From an uncultured Bacteroidales bacterium (lineage in GTDB: Bacteria > Bacteroidota > Bacteroidia > Bacteroidales > UBA11471): a stretch of 64,000 nucleotides of DNA. The stretch is taken from the NCBI GenBank assembly GCA_944325415.1, contig CALUZW010000008.1, positions 1-64,000 on the forward strand. Reading direction: 5' to 3'. The position numbers and the translations under genes are program-made. Each line of letters begins with the position of its first letter. Positions within the stretch are counted from its first letter, which is position 1. The notes under the pieces are model-generated. The model was not told the origin of the DNA. It searched no databases and saw nothing but the letters and a program-made list of their open reading frames with translations. Of this stretch, positions 7,513 to 16,341 are shown piece after piece.

Positions 7513-9957
7513 TTAGGAGAGGGCGCCGGCTTTTTTCTTGCGGTATACCGCAAACAGGTTCAGTAGCAGCAGGAGGGCAAACAGGCCGAATCCGCACCAG
7601 GCAATGGTCTCGGTAATGGCGATGGAAGCGGGCTTGAACGACATCACGACCCGATGCTCACCGGCCGGGACATAGATGGCTCTCAATACATAGTCGGCGC
7701 GGGCTATCGGGGTTTCGATGCCGTCAACGGTGGCTTTCCAGCCATGAGGGTAATAGATCTCGGAGAAGACCACTATGCCGCCTTTCTGTGAAGTGACGGT
7801 GTAGCAAAGCTCTTCGGGGTGGTATGAGGTGAGCCGCACTTGTGCGGTGGTGTCGGCCGAGATTGCCTTTCCGTCGAAGAGCGCCGCGAAGCGCCGGTCG
7901 ACGACAGCTGTCTGGGCCGGGTCGAAGTGGTCGAGTGCCGACATCTCTTCGTTGGCATTCTGCACCCACTGTATTTCGTCGACAAACCAGCCGTTGCCCA
8001 GGGCGTCGGGATTGAGAACTGCCTGCGGTTGACGGTTTTCACCGGGAACGATGTAGTATTTGGCGTTCAGCATATTCAGTACCTGTTCGTTACCCTGGCT
8101 TATTTGATGTTCGATGAGCTCCTGGTAGCGACCCAGTTTGGCGGCATGGTATCCACCTATGGCTTTGTGGTAGAACGAGGTGGCTCCGTCGTTGAACGTA
8201 TTGGTCGTGAGGTTGTATACCCGGTAATGCGGGTCTTTATCCTGCAAAATAGCTCGGTCGGCCGGGCTTTGGGGGTAGAAGGCCGAGAGGTCCTGGCTGC
8301 TGCGCTTCGGAATGAAATGCTCGCTGTTGAGGTAGCGTTTGTCGACCGTCCACATATCGCCGAGGCAGAGAACTATCAGTCCGATGACGAAGAGTTGCGA
8401 GTTCAGTTTCTTGCGGGCAAAGAGGAAGGTCAGAAGACCGCCGATGGCAATGATGATGACCGAACGCCATGCGTCGGAACGGAACAGGCCCATGCGCACG
8501 TTTTCCAAGGCGGCAACAATGTCGGCAATCTGGCGGTTCTGGGTTGCCTGCGGCAGGAAATGCTGGCTCTCCTGTTCGCTCAGGAAATTGAAGAAGAGAC
8601 CGGGAGCGAGGGCAAAGAGCAGAGATATGCCGCCAGTGAGTCCGAACGCGATGTAGAGGCCTTTTCTTTTTTCTTTCAATACAGATGGATTCTTGACCAT
8701 CTCGATTACGGCCAAGGCCGCCATCAGAGGAATGACCAGCTCGGCAACGACGAGAATCGAAGATACCGAGCGGAACTTGGAATACATCGGGAAGTAGTCG
8801 GCAAACAGACGGGTAAACCACATCATGTTATGTCCCCACGACAGGAATACGGTAATGAGTGTGGCACCCAGCAGGTACCATTTGAGTCTGCCCCGTAACA
8901 GGAAGAAGGAGAGAACAAACAGGGTCATGAAGAAGGCTCCCACATAGACAGGTCCCGAGGTGAAAGGCTGGTCGCCCCAATAGCGGTTTTGCTGGGCGAT
9001 GATTTGCCGGTACTGGGCCGGTGCGCTTTGGGTATCGTCGCGGCCGATGGCACCCGTTGCACCACCCTTGACATCGGGAATGAGCAGGCTCCACGTTTCT
9101 CCTATGCCGTAACTCCACTGGGTCATGTAGTCGAGGTCGAGGCCGTTGGCTGTCCGATTATCGGCGTTGTTGTCGACCAGTTCCGATTTTCCCCGCATGC
9201 TCTCTTTGCTGTATTCCCAGGTATGATAGAGGTTCGACAGGTTCACCGAGACAGCCAGCAGCAGGGCGGCGACACACACACCGGTCGATTTAAGGAAGTC
9301 GGCCACCTTGTGCATGCGGATACTTTCGCTCAATACCCACAATGCGTATGCTCCCATGATGAAGCAGGAGTAGTAGGTCATCTGTATGTGGTTCGACTTG
9401 ATTTGGAACATGAGGAAAAGGGCCATGACAAACCCTCCCCACAGGTATTTCCCGCGGTAGGCAAGCACCATGCCGGCGATGGTGGGGGGGATGTAGGCGA
9501 GAGCCAGTACTTTCCAGATGTGGCCGGCCATGATGATGATAAAGAAATAAGATGAGAAGGCGTACCCGATGGCGCCCAGTATGGCAATGTCGCTGCGGGC
9601 GCCGAGAACACACAGGAGAATGTAGAATCCCAGCATCAGTATGAAGACATATGATACGGGAGTCGGCAGGAAAAGTGAATATATGCGGCTCAGTGTGTTG
9701 ATGAACGAGCTGCTCTCATACGAAGGGGCAATCTGGTAGGTGGGCATACCCGAGAACATGGAGTTGGTCCAGCGTATGGTCTGGCCGCTCTGGGCGCTGT
9801 ACTCGGTGATTTCCTGGCTGGTGCCCTGTCGGCTGTCGTGTCCGAGAATGGTTTTATTCTCAAAAATCTCGGGAGAAAAGTAGGCCACAGATACGACGAT
9901 GAAGACGATGATGGCGCATAAGTGTGGCAATGCGGGTTTTACAAGTGTTTGATACAT
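7513..9957 (-). CDS. YfhO family multi-spanning membrane protein
   Basis: An 814-residue protein with about a dozen hydrophobic helices, the first at residues 13-30. A periplasmic loop reads GHDSRQGTSQEITEYS, and a large soluble C-terminal beta domain (about 600-780) is followed by a last membrane helix. This is the layout of the YfhO/GT-C-like family, whose Gram-positive members take part in glycosylation of lipoteichoic acid. In Bacteroidales the substrate is unknown, so a role in moving a lipid-linked sugar is inference. It is monocistronic, with its own promoter box and terminator. Confidence 0.85.
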   Translation of the reverse strand: MYQTLVKPALPHLCAIIVFIVVSVAYFSPEIFENKTILGHDSRQGTSQEITEYSAQSGQTIRWTNSMFSGMPTYQIAPSYESSSFINTLSRIYSLFLPTPVSYVFILMLGFYILLCVLGARSDIAILGAIGYAFSSYFFIIIMAGHIWKVLALAYIPPTIAGMVLAYRGKYLWGGFVMALFLMFQIKSNHIQMTYYSCFIMGAYALWVLSESIRMHKVADFLKSTGVCVAALLLAVSVNLSNLYHTWEYSKESMRGKSELVDNNADNRTANGLDLDYMTQWSYGIGETWSLLIPDVKGGATGAIGRDDTQSAPAQYRQIIAQQNRYWGDQPFTSGPVYVGAFFMTLFVLSFFLLRGRLKWYLLGATLITVFLSWGHNMMWFTRLFADYFPMYSKFRSVSSILVVAELVIPLMAALAVIEMVKNPSVLKEKRKGLYIAFGLTGGISLLFALAPGLFFNFLSEQESQHFLPQATQNRQIADIVAALENVRMGLFRSDAWRSVIIIAIGGLLTFLFARKKLNSQLFVIGLIVLCLGDMWTVDKRYLNSEHFIPKRSSQDLSAFYPQSPADRAILQDKDPHYRVYNLTTNTFNDGATSFYHKAIGGYHAAKLGRYQELIEHQISQGNEQVLNMLNAKYYIVPGENRQPQAVLNPDALGNGWFVDEIQWVQNANEEMSALDHFDPAQTAVVDRRFAALFDGKAISADTTAQVRLTSYHPEELCYTVTSQKGGIVVFSEIYYPHGWKATVDGIETPIARADYVLRAIYVPAGEHRVVMSFKPASIAITETIAWCGFGLFALLLLLNLFAVYRKKKAGALS

Positions 9958-10045
9958 GATGGATTGTCGGTTTTGTGCAGAAACAGATGCGGGGCCGCAG
10001 GCGGCTGTTCAGGCCGTGGCCCTTCCGTTTTTGCCGATTTACCGG

Positions 10046-10053
10046 CAAAGATA
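10046..10053 (-). promoter_or_regulatory. -7 box of the YfhO-type gene
   Basis: TATCTTTG on the minus strand matches the consensus and implies an approximately 80-base leader. No TTTG is seen at the right spacing. It separates this gene from the BASS transporter gene upstream of it. Confidence 0.55.
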
Positions 10054-10230
10054 ATATAAATAAGAAGAAATCGGGCGGTGAAAACTTTTTTATAATAGAA
10101 ATCTCCGGTGTGCGGCGCCGGGCTTTTACGGTAGCTGTTCCCATGCCGGGAAATGTGTCGCCCGCATGGGGCAGGGGTGGAGATACTCTTGTGGAGCAGT
10201 TCCCTGCTCTGTCCAATTGCCTGTTGGAGG

Positions 10231-11157
10231 TTATGCGCTCTTTGGGGTATTTGCCCGGTCGCGACGGTTTTTCTTCCAGAGCTGCCACGAGTTGATGCTG
10301 TTTTGCCACACCACATACGAGGCCGGGCCTATTGAGGCGAGAGGGTGTACATAGGTAAGTGCCATCCAGATGGCCAGGACGGTATTCTTTTGCCCGAGAG
10401 CCTGTCCGCCGGCAATACGGTCGTTGTACCGTTGCCCGATGATTTTCCCCAGAAAGAACTGTCCTGCACAGGCTACCAGCGAGAAGAGAGCAATGAGTAT
10501 CTCTTCTTTGACATTTTCGCTGCCCTGTTCGATGATGAATGCGGCGGTGCGTCCCATGACGATGGTGAGGGAGATCGCCCACAGGTAGAAGGAGAGGCTC
10601 TGGCTTTTGCTCAGGGTGTAGTGTACGCGTGGCAGCAGGTAGCGCAGCAATATGGCGGTAACAAAGGGAAAGATGAGCAGCGGTATCATCTGCCGGCAGA
10701 TGGTGAAGAACGACTGTCCGAAAGGTATGTCGGTGTGAATACCGATAAAGGAGAAGATTATGGGTGAGAGCAGAGCGACAGCCATGTTGCTCAGCAGGCT
10801 GTATGTAGCCAGGGTGGAGAGGCTGCCGCCGAGCATGTAGGTGATGACGGCTGCTGCGGTAGCCGTGGGGGCGAGGATACATATCAGGGTGCCTTCGGCT
10901 ACCAGGGGGTCGATGAGCCGGAGCAGTGCATATACGGCGAGACTGCCGAGAATTTGCAGGGCGAGCAGCCAGCCGTGCAGCTTGCTTATGCGCAGGTCTC
11001 TCAGCGAGATGCGGCAATAGGGCACGAGCAGCATGGCAAAGATGAGTACCTGGGTGAGATGCGGCATCATCTCGTTGAGAACGGTGATGGGGCGGTATAG
11101 AATGGCGCCGAGTATCATGGCTATCGGCAGCATATACATTTTAAGACGTTGCAGCAT
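10231..11157 (-). CDS. bile acid:sodium symporter (BASS) superfamily transporter
   Basis: A 308-residue protein with nine to ten hydrophobic helices. It has a BASS-like core: the ICILAPTATAAAVITYMLGG segment (about 92-111) and a late polar segment GQALGQKNTVLAI before the last helices. These correspond to the two discontinuous helix regions that bind sodium and substrate. Family members carry bile acids, pantoate, keto acids and other organic anions. It begins 48 bases after queE with no terminator between, so it is probably the third gene of the queuosine-precursor operon. The substrate is unknown. Confidence 0.8.
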   Translation of the reverse strand: MLQRLKMYMLPIAMILGAILYRPITVLNEMMPHLTQVLIFAMLLVPYCRISLRDLRISKLHGWLLALQILGSLAVYALLRLIDPLVAEGTLICILAPTATAAAVITYMLGGSLSTLATYSLLSNMAVALLSPIIFSFIGIHTDIPFGQSFFTICRQMIPLLIFPFVTAILLRYLLPRVHYTLSKSQSLSFYLWAISLTIVMGRTAAFIIEQGSENVKEEILIALFSLVACAGQFFLGKIIGQRYNDRIAGGQALGQKNTVLAIWMALTYVHPLASIGPASYVVWQNSINSWQLWKKNRRDRANTPKSA

Positions 11158-11205
11158 GACGGTGACTCTCCGTATTTGAGATGTTTGAGCGGGGCGGTAG
11201 AAAAA

Positions 11206-11748
11206 TCAGGGAATATCGATGTATTTGTGGGTTTGCAGGCTGAGCGACCATTCGGGGTGGTCGAGAATGTATCTCACTACCTCGGCCGTATTGCGGCAGG
11301 AGCAGGGTTGCAGGTAGCGGTGCGCCGCATCGAAGCCGAGCCATGAAGTTACCTCCTGGCCGGTGTAGACGATTTTCAGTTCGTCGGCACGATTGAGTTC
11401 GATGGCCGGAGTCTTGGGGCTCACCGTCACCCAGTCGATGCCGTCGGGCAGGGAGTGGGTGCCGTTGGTCTCGATGTGTATGGTATAGCCGTGGTGGTGC
11501 AGCAGGTCGATAAAAGCCCGGTCTATTTGCAGCGATGGTTCACCCCCTGTAAGGCATACACGCCGCGCGGGATAGGTTGCGATGGCAGCCACAATCTCTT
11601 CGTCGCTCATTTCGGTGTAGGTGTGGTGGCGTGTGTCGCAGAAATCGCATTGCAGGTTGCAGCCCGAGAATCGGATAAAGATAATGGGGGTGCCGGTCCA
11701 GAACCCTTCGCCTTGCAGCGAGTAGAATATCTCGTTAATCCGCTTCAT
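11206..11748 (-). CDS. queE: 7-carboxy-7-deazaguanine synthase
   Basis: A radical SAM enzyme converting 6-carboxytetrahydropterin to 7-carboxy-7-deazaguanine in the pathway to preQ0 and queuosine. The 180-residue protein starts INEIFYSLQGEGFWTG. It has the radical SAM cysteines in GCNLQCDFCDT (CxxxCxxC as expected, with the first Cys in the preceding GC), CLTGGEPSLQ and HIETNGT. It overlaps the end of queD by 14 bases. Confidence 0.95.
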   Translation of the reverse strand: MKRINEIFYSLQGEGFWTGTPIIFIRFSGCNLQCDFCDTRHHTYTEMSDEEIVAAIATYPARRVCLTGGEPSLQIDRAFIDLLHHHGYTIHIETNGTHSLPDGIDWVTVSPKTPAIELNRADELKIVYTGQEVTSWLGFDAAHRYLQPCSCRNTAEVVRYILDHPEWSLSLQTHKYIDIP

Positions 11749-12067
11749 AGCAAGCCGTGTTGTTTTCCGACTCCTGTACTTCTACCTTATAGCAGAGAGG
11801 AATCTCTTCGCATATCCAACGGGCCATATTTTCGGCGGTGGGGTTGAAGGGCAGTATGTCGTTGAGGTTTTTGTGGTCGAGCCTCTCCTTGATGCATTTT
11901 TTTATTACCGAGAAGTCGATGACCATTCCGTCGGGGTTCAGCTCCTGGGCCCGGCAATAGACGGTAATAATCCAGTTGTGCCCATGCAGATTCTCGCATT
12001 TGCTTTCGTAGGAAAGTTGCAACTGGTGAGCGGCACTTATTTCGAGGCGTTTCTTGACGTAATACAT
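11735..12067 (-). CDS. queD: 6-carboxytetrahydropterin synthase
   Basis: Makes 6-carboxytetrahydropterin from dihydroneopterin triphosphate, the step before QueE. The 110-residue product has the zinc ligands in SAAHQL and LHGHNW, and a catalytic Cys region (SKCENLHGH). The start at 12067 is chosen because a perfect TATCTTTG box sits at 12086-12093. The longer frame to 12136 would begin upstream of the transcript and reads into an intergenic repeat. It is the first gene of queD-queE-transporter. Confidence 0.95.
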   Translation of the reverse strand: MYYVKKRLEISAAHQLQLSYESKCENLHGHNWIITVYCRAQELNPDGMVIDFSVIKKCIKERLDHKNLNDILPFNPTAENMARWICEEIPLCYKVEVQESENNTACYEAD

Positions 12068-12085
12068 GATATGAAATTTGTGATG

Positions 12086-12093
12086 CAAAGATA
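12086..12093 (-). promoter_or_regulatory. -7 box of the queD operon
   Basis: TATCTTTG on the minus strand, about 20 bases before the queD ATG, giving a very short leader. The box is the edge of the repeat described at 12088-12253. Confidence 0.65.
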
Positions 12094-12253
12094 GTGAAAG
12101 GCGAGCGCAGAGGCAAGGAGAAAACGAAGTTTTCACATTGATTATGCCGAGCCGCCTCCTGTCTTCTGAAAAGATAGTGAAAGGCGAGCGCAGAGGTAAG
12201 TGGAAAAAACAAGGCTTTTCGCCAACTGTGCCGAGGTGCTCCTCTTTCTGTAA
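12088..12253. repeat. imperfect tandem duplication (83-bp unit) of a promoter region
   Basis: The first 26 bases of the unit are identical at 12088-12113 and 12171-12196, and both copies continue with related A-rich then GCCGAG-containing sequence. The queD-proximal copy ends in a perfect TATCTTTG on the minus strand, while the distal copy has the degenerate TATCTTTT. This looks like a duplicated promoter region whose outer copy has decayed. Confidence 0.7.
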
Positions 12254-12738
12254 AGTATGGTGGGGGTGAGAAGATGAACAGCAGAAGGTGATGTGCTGTT
12301 CTTGTGTCTTCTTTCGGTTGGGTTGCTATCATATATTCTAAATATCTTGTGTGAGGCCATTGTGGTCAGTCTGGTGATGTGAGGTCTCTGTATGACAATG
12401 TGGCTGTTGTTTCAAAATGTTTTGATAAACGTTTTTTATGTTTCAATTTGCTTTTCTGGGAATGGTGTAATATTATGGCATTTCTCTATCTATTATATAA
12501 ATGTAGGAGCTAAAAGATGTTGTTTTTCTTTTTTCTGCGTATGGTTTGTTTTTCTGTAAAGAGAGCTATTTGTATACTATTTCTGTAATGAAAGTTTTAT
12601 AAATAATATATTGTAATAAAATGTACACTATGTGATTATAATATATAAATATATATACTCAATATATTTAAATATGAAATAGTGAAAAAATATATTCAAA
12701 TAATTGCCATGTAATGAATATTGTTTTGGCAAAATAAC
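12254..12738. other. AT-rich non-coding gap between queD and dapF
   Basis: Very AT-rich from 12410 on, with no convincing frame on either strand and no clear terminator. Confidence 0.5.
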
Positions 12739-12746
12739 TACATTTG
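12739..12746 (+). promoter_or_regulatory. -7 box of dapF-dapL
   Basis: TACATTTG matches the consensus, about 60 bases before dapF. The -33 element is weak. Confidence 0.55.
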
Positions 12747-12807
12747 CAGAAAAATAATAGCAAAAAGATATTTAAATAAATCAACCGATGGCTAAAAGAA
12801 AGAACCT

Positions 12808-13641
12808 ATGAGATTTACAAAGATGCACGGAGCTGGAAACGATTATGTATATATCGATTGTATGAAAGGAGCCCCTGCGCACCCCGAGCAATTGGCGATA
12901 AGCATGAGCGACCGTCATTTCGGTATCGGGTCCGACGGGTTGGTTCTGATTCTGCCTTCGCAGGTGGCCGATTTCCGTATGCGTATGTTCAATGCCGACG
13001 GTTCCGAAGCACAAATGTGTGGAAACGCATCGCGCTGCGTGGGTAAGTATGTATACGACAACGGACTTACCGACAAGACGGAAATCACCCTTGAAACCAA
13101 AGCCGGTATCAAGCCGATGCAGTTGACGGTGGTCGACGGCAAGGTTTCATCGGTACGTGTCGATATGGGAGAGCCGATGCTGGAACCCATTCGCATACCG
13201 GTCGCTCTTTCGGGCGGGCGTGCAGTGGCGGTGCCATTGGAACTTCCCGGCGCAGCTTTTACGATGACTTGCGTATCGATGGGTAATCCCCATGCCGTTG
13301 TCTTTGTGTCGAGACTCGACGAGGTCGATGTACACAAGTGGGGGCCGATAGCCGAGTGTCACCCGCTTTTCCCTGAGCGCTGCAACATAGAGTTTGCCGA
13401 GGTGCTTTCTCCCGAAGAAATTACCATGCGTGTGTGGGAACGTGGAGCCGGCGAGACATTGGCCTGCGGCACCGGTGCATGTGCTACGTTGGTAGCTGCC
13501 GTGTTGAACGGGTTGGCCGGTCGAAGCGCCCGTCTCCGCTTATTGGGAGGAAACCTTGATATTACATGGAGCGATGACGATAATCATGTCTACATGAGCG
13601 GCGGTGCTGTAACCGTTTTCGATGGAGAGTGGTTGTTGTAA
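12808..13641 (+). CDS. dapF: diaminopimelate epimerase
   Basis: Interconverts LL- and meso-diaminopimelate for lysine and peptidoglycan synthesis. The 277-residue protein opens with FTKMHGAGNDYVYID. It has the two active-site Cys in QMCGNASRCVG (about residue 70) and LACGTGACATL (about residue 220). It lies 51 bases before dapL, so the two last shared steps are co-expressed. Confidence 0.97.
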   Translation: MRFTKMHGAGNDYVYIDCMKGAPAHPEQLAISMSDRHFGIGSDGLVLILPSQVADFRMRMFNADGSEAQMCGNASRCVGKYVYDNGLTDKTEITLETKAGIKPMQLTVVDGKVSSVRVDMGEPMLEPIRIPVALSGGRAVAVPLELPGAAFTMTCVSMGNPHAVVFVSRLDEVDVHKWGPIAECHPLFPERCNIEFAEVLSPEEITMRVWERGAGETLACGTGACATLVAAVLNGLAGRSARLRLLGGNLDITWSDDDNHVYMSGGAVTVFDGEWLL

Positions 13642-13692
13642 GGCTTCATTCTTAAATAAGTATATGCAACAGAAAAAAGAGTAAAAAAGATT

Positions 13693-14925
13693 ATGGCATT
13701 AGTAAACGAACAATTTCTGAAACTTCCCGAAAGTTACCTCTTTACCGAGATAGCCCGCAAGGTCAATGCTTTCAAACTGGTACACCCCGATGCACGCATC
13801 ATACGATTGGGTATCGGCGATGTAACCCGGCCACTGCCGCCGACTGTTATTGAGGCTTTGCACAAGGCGGTCGACGAAATGGCTCATGTCGAGACCTTCC
13901 GTGGATACGGCCCCGAACAAGGCTATCGTTTCCTTATCGATGCCATTATCAAGCACGACTACGAAGCCCGCGGTGTGCGTCTCAGCCCTTCCGAGGTTTT
14001 TATCAGCGACGGAGCCAAGAGCGATACCGGAAACATCGGTGATATTCTGAGCAAAGACAATCGGGTGGCCATTACCGACCCCGTCTATCCGGTCTATGTC
14101 GATACCAATGTCATGGGTTGCCGGGCGGGAGATCTGATGCCCGACGGTCGTTGGAGTGATATTGCCTACATACCCTGTTGCGCCGAGAACGGATTCATTC
14201 CGGAGCTGCCTACCGAGAAGCCCGATATCATCTATCTCTGTTATCCCAATAACCCTACGGGTACGGCGCTGACCAAGAGTGAGTTGAAAAAATGGGTCGA
14301 CTATGCGCTGAAAAACGAGGTACTCATACTCTTTGATGCCGCCTACGAGGCCTTTATCACCGAGAAAGACGTGCCTCACAGCATTTACGAGATAAGAGGG
14401 GCCAAACAGGTGGCCATCGAGTTTCGCAGTTTCTCCAAGACGGCCGGATTCACGGGGTTGAGATGTGGCTATACGGTCATACCCAAGGAGCTGAATGCCT
14501 ATCGTTTCAATGGCGAACGGGTCGATCTCAACCGCCTTTGGAACCGTCGGCAGAGTACAAAGTTCAACGGTACCGCCTATATCGTGCAAAGAGCGGCCGA
14601 GGCAATCTATACCCCGCAGGGGCAGAAGGAAATACGTGAGAATATCGCCTATTATATGGACAATGCCCGCATTATCCGCGAAGGGCTCTCCTCGCTCGGT
14701 CTCGATGTCTATGGTGGTGTGAATGCCCCTTACATCTGGCTGAAAACGCCCGACGGCATCGATTCCTGGAAATTCTTCGACAGGCTTCTCTTCGAATGTC
14801 ATGTGGTAGGTACCCCCGGTGTAGGTTTCGGCCCTGGTGGAGAAGGTTACTTGCGGCTGACGGCCTTCGGCGACAAAGAAGAGGTAAAAGAGGCCGTGGA
14901 ACGAATTAAAAAATGGAAAATATAG
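13693..14925 (+). CDS. dapL: LL-diaminopimelate aminotransferase
   Basis: A PLP enzyme making LL-diaminopimelate directly from tetrahydrodipicolinate, bypassing the succinylase/acetylase steps. Length 410, normal for DapL. Visible are [12 protein letters not shown] near the N-terminus, [10 protein letters not shown] and the PLP-binding Lys in [15 protein letters not shown] (about residue 250). The 226 bases after it contain a GC hairpin (CCCCC/GGGGG near 15027-15046) and no recognised gene. Confidence 0.97.
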   Translation: MALVNEQFLKLPESYLFTEIARKVNAFKLVHPDARIIRLGIGDVTRPLPPTVIEALHKAVDEMAHVETFRGYGPEQGYRFLIDAIIKHDYEARGVRLSPSEVFISDGAKSDTGNIGDILSKDNRVAITDPVYPVYVDTNVMGCRAGDLMPDGRWSDIAYIPCCAENGFIPELPTEKPDIIYLCYPNNPTGTALTKSELKKWVDYALKNEVLILFDAAYEAFITEKDVPHSIYEIRGAKQVAIEFRSFSKTAGFTGLRCGYTVIPKELNAYRFNGERVDLNRLWNRRQSTKFNGTAYIVQRAAEAIYTPQGQKEIRENIAYYMDNARIIREGLSSLGLDVYGGVNAPYIWLKTPDGIDSWKFFDRLLFECHVVGTPGVGFGPGGEGYLRLTAFGDKEEVKEAVERIKKWKI

Positions 14926-15151
14926 ACCGATTTGACTATTAAGGGAAAGACACCCGATTTTATTGTAAACCTTAAAAAAGATTGTTATGGGAAAAGCAAA
15001 TGTCTATTTATCGGTATCGAGAAAACAGCCCCCCCTTGCGCGGGGGACAGGTCGAAGCAAAACAGGCAGAAGAGAATTTTAGAAAGGCTCTCTGCCGGGA
15101 TAGGTTTTCAGAGAAAAAATAGGATTACAAGAAACACAAAAAAGATTGGTT

Positions 15152-15859
15152 ATGAAAGCAAAAGTATTATCGGCCATAACTGCTTTTATCATCGTGTCGG
15201 CCACCATGGGCACCAGAGCCGAAGAGCTGTCTGTCAATGAAGATAAAGGCATATCCATATCGTTGGGAGCCGACGTCGTAAGTTCGTATGTCTGGCGTGG
15301 TTCACTTCTCGACGGAGCGTCGGTACAACCTGCTATTTCGCTCGACGTAGCCGGACTTTCCGTAGGTATGTGGGGAAGTACCTCGCTCACTTCGTTTGCC
15401 AATTGGAGCAACTCCTACAAAGAACTGGATCTCTATGTCAGCTATGCCATCAAAGGATTCTCGGTTACACTTACCGACTATTTCTGCGCTACGGAAAATG
15501 ATATGTATTTCCGGGGGTGGGGCGATGTCCACATTCTGGAAGGTACTGTGGGATATGATTTCTCCGAGTGTTTCAACTTCCCTCTTTCGGTAGCCTGGAA
15601 TACCAACTTCGTCAACGACGACTATTCTACCTATATACATATAGGATATGACTTTGCCATCAAAGGTGTCGATATGAGTGCCGGTGTCGGTGTTACACCC
15701 TGGAAAGGTGTCTATGCTTCGGACTTCAACGTAACCGATATTTCGTTGCGCGCCACCAAGACCTTTTCGTTGAAAAACTTCGAACCGGCTATTTGGGTCG
15801 AGGGTATTTTCGCCCCGGCTGCCAATGATGCGTTCCTGGTCGTGGGATTTTCATTTTGA
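15152..15859 (+). CDS. TorF-like putative porin of the ammonium-uptake cluster
   Basis: A 235-residue exported protein with a signal peptide ending about residue 23 (SATMGTRA). It then shows alternating short beta strands rich in aromatic residues and ends in Phe (VVGFSF), as outer-membrane barrels do. It fits the TorF/Gcw_chp type of small beta-barrel, which I recall beside glnK and amtB in Bacteroides. It is the first gene of the nitrogen cluster, 31 bases before the PII gene. ATG 15152 is preferred to the TTG two codons upstream because the signal peptide begins there. Passage of ammonium or small nitrogen compounds across the outer membrane is inference. Confidence 0.75.
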   Translation: MKAKVLSAITAFIIVSATMGTRAEELSVNEDKGISISLGADVVSSYVWRGSLLDGASVQPAISLDVAGLSVGMWGSTSLTSFANWSNSYKELDLYVSYAIKGFSVTLTDYFCATENDMYFRGWGDVHILEGTVGYDFSECFNFPLSVAWNTNFVNDDYSTYIHIGYDFAIKGVDMSAGVGVTPWKGVYASDFNVTDISLRATKTFSLKNFEPAIWVEGIFAPAANDAFLVVGFSF

Positions 15860-15890
15860 CGAGATAAACTAACCCTTAAAATTCAGAACA

Positions 15891-16247
15891 ATGAAAAAAA
15901 TTGAAGCTATCATACGCAAGACCAAATTTGAAGATGTAAAAGATGCCTTGCTTGCTGTTGATATCGAATGGTTTTCTTATTACGACGTGCGAGGGATAGG
16001 TAAGTCTCGCCAGGCACGCATCTACCGTGGCGTGATGTACGATACCAGTTCCATAGAGCGCACCATGATCTCGATTGTTGTCCGCGACAAAAATGTCGAA
16101 AAGACCGTGCAGGCCATTATGACCGCTGCACACACCGGCGAGATAGGCGACGGTCGCATATTTGTCATGCCCATCGACGATGCCATACGCATTCGCACGG
16201 CCGAGCGGGGCGACATAGCGCTCTATAATGCCGAGCAGGAAGAGTAG
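15891..16247 (+). CDS. glnK: PII family nitrogen regulator
   Basis: Trimeric sensor of 2-oxoglutarate, ATP/ADP and usually glutamine status, which plugs AmtB. The 118 residues contain KFEDVKDAL, the T-loop region GIGKSRQARIYRGVMY, the B-loop TGEIGDGRIFV and the C-loop RIRTAERGDIA. The Tyr corresponding to Tyr51, the uridylylation site in proteobacteria, is present. The first half of the T-loop is one residue shorter than E. coli GlnK and lacks its RQKGH stretch. It sits directly before amtB. Confidence 0.93.
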   Translation: MKKIEAIIRKTKFEDVKDALLAVDIEWFSYYDVRGIGKSRQARIYRGVMYDTSSIERTMISIVVRDKNVEKTVQAIMTAAHTGEIGDGRIFVMPIDDAIRIRTAERGDIALYNAEQEE

Positions 16248-16341
16248 GGTGCTCCCGCCTCTTCACCATTGGATTGTCGTGGCATGATGTTCACGATGAT
16301 ACAGAGAAACCATATTCAAAATTTTCAAAAAAGCATATCTT

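Noticed and set aside
7838-9555. Long plus-strand frames (for example 352 and 188 codons) opposite the YfhO-type gene
   Set aside because: They are antisense shadows of a well-supported membrane protein gene with matching promoter and terminator; no family resemblance.
15027-15046. CCCCC/GGGGG hairpin before the TorF-like gene as a terminator
   Set aside because: No T run follows and the stem is only five bases long; left as an unassigned structure.
14987-15082. 31-codon frame ahead of the nitrogen cluster as a leader peptide
   Set aside because: Very short, no Gln/Asn-rich or other regulatory codon run and no attenuator arrangement after it; not supported.
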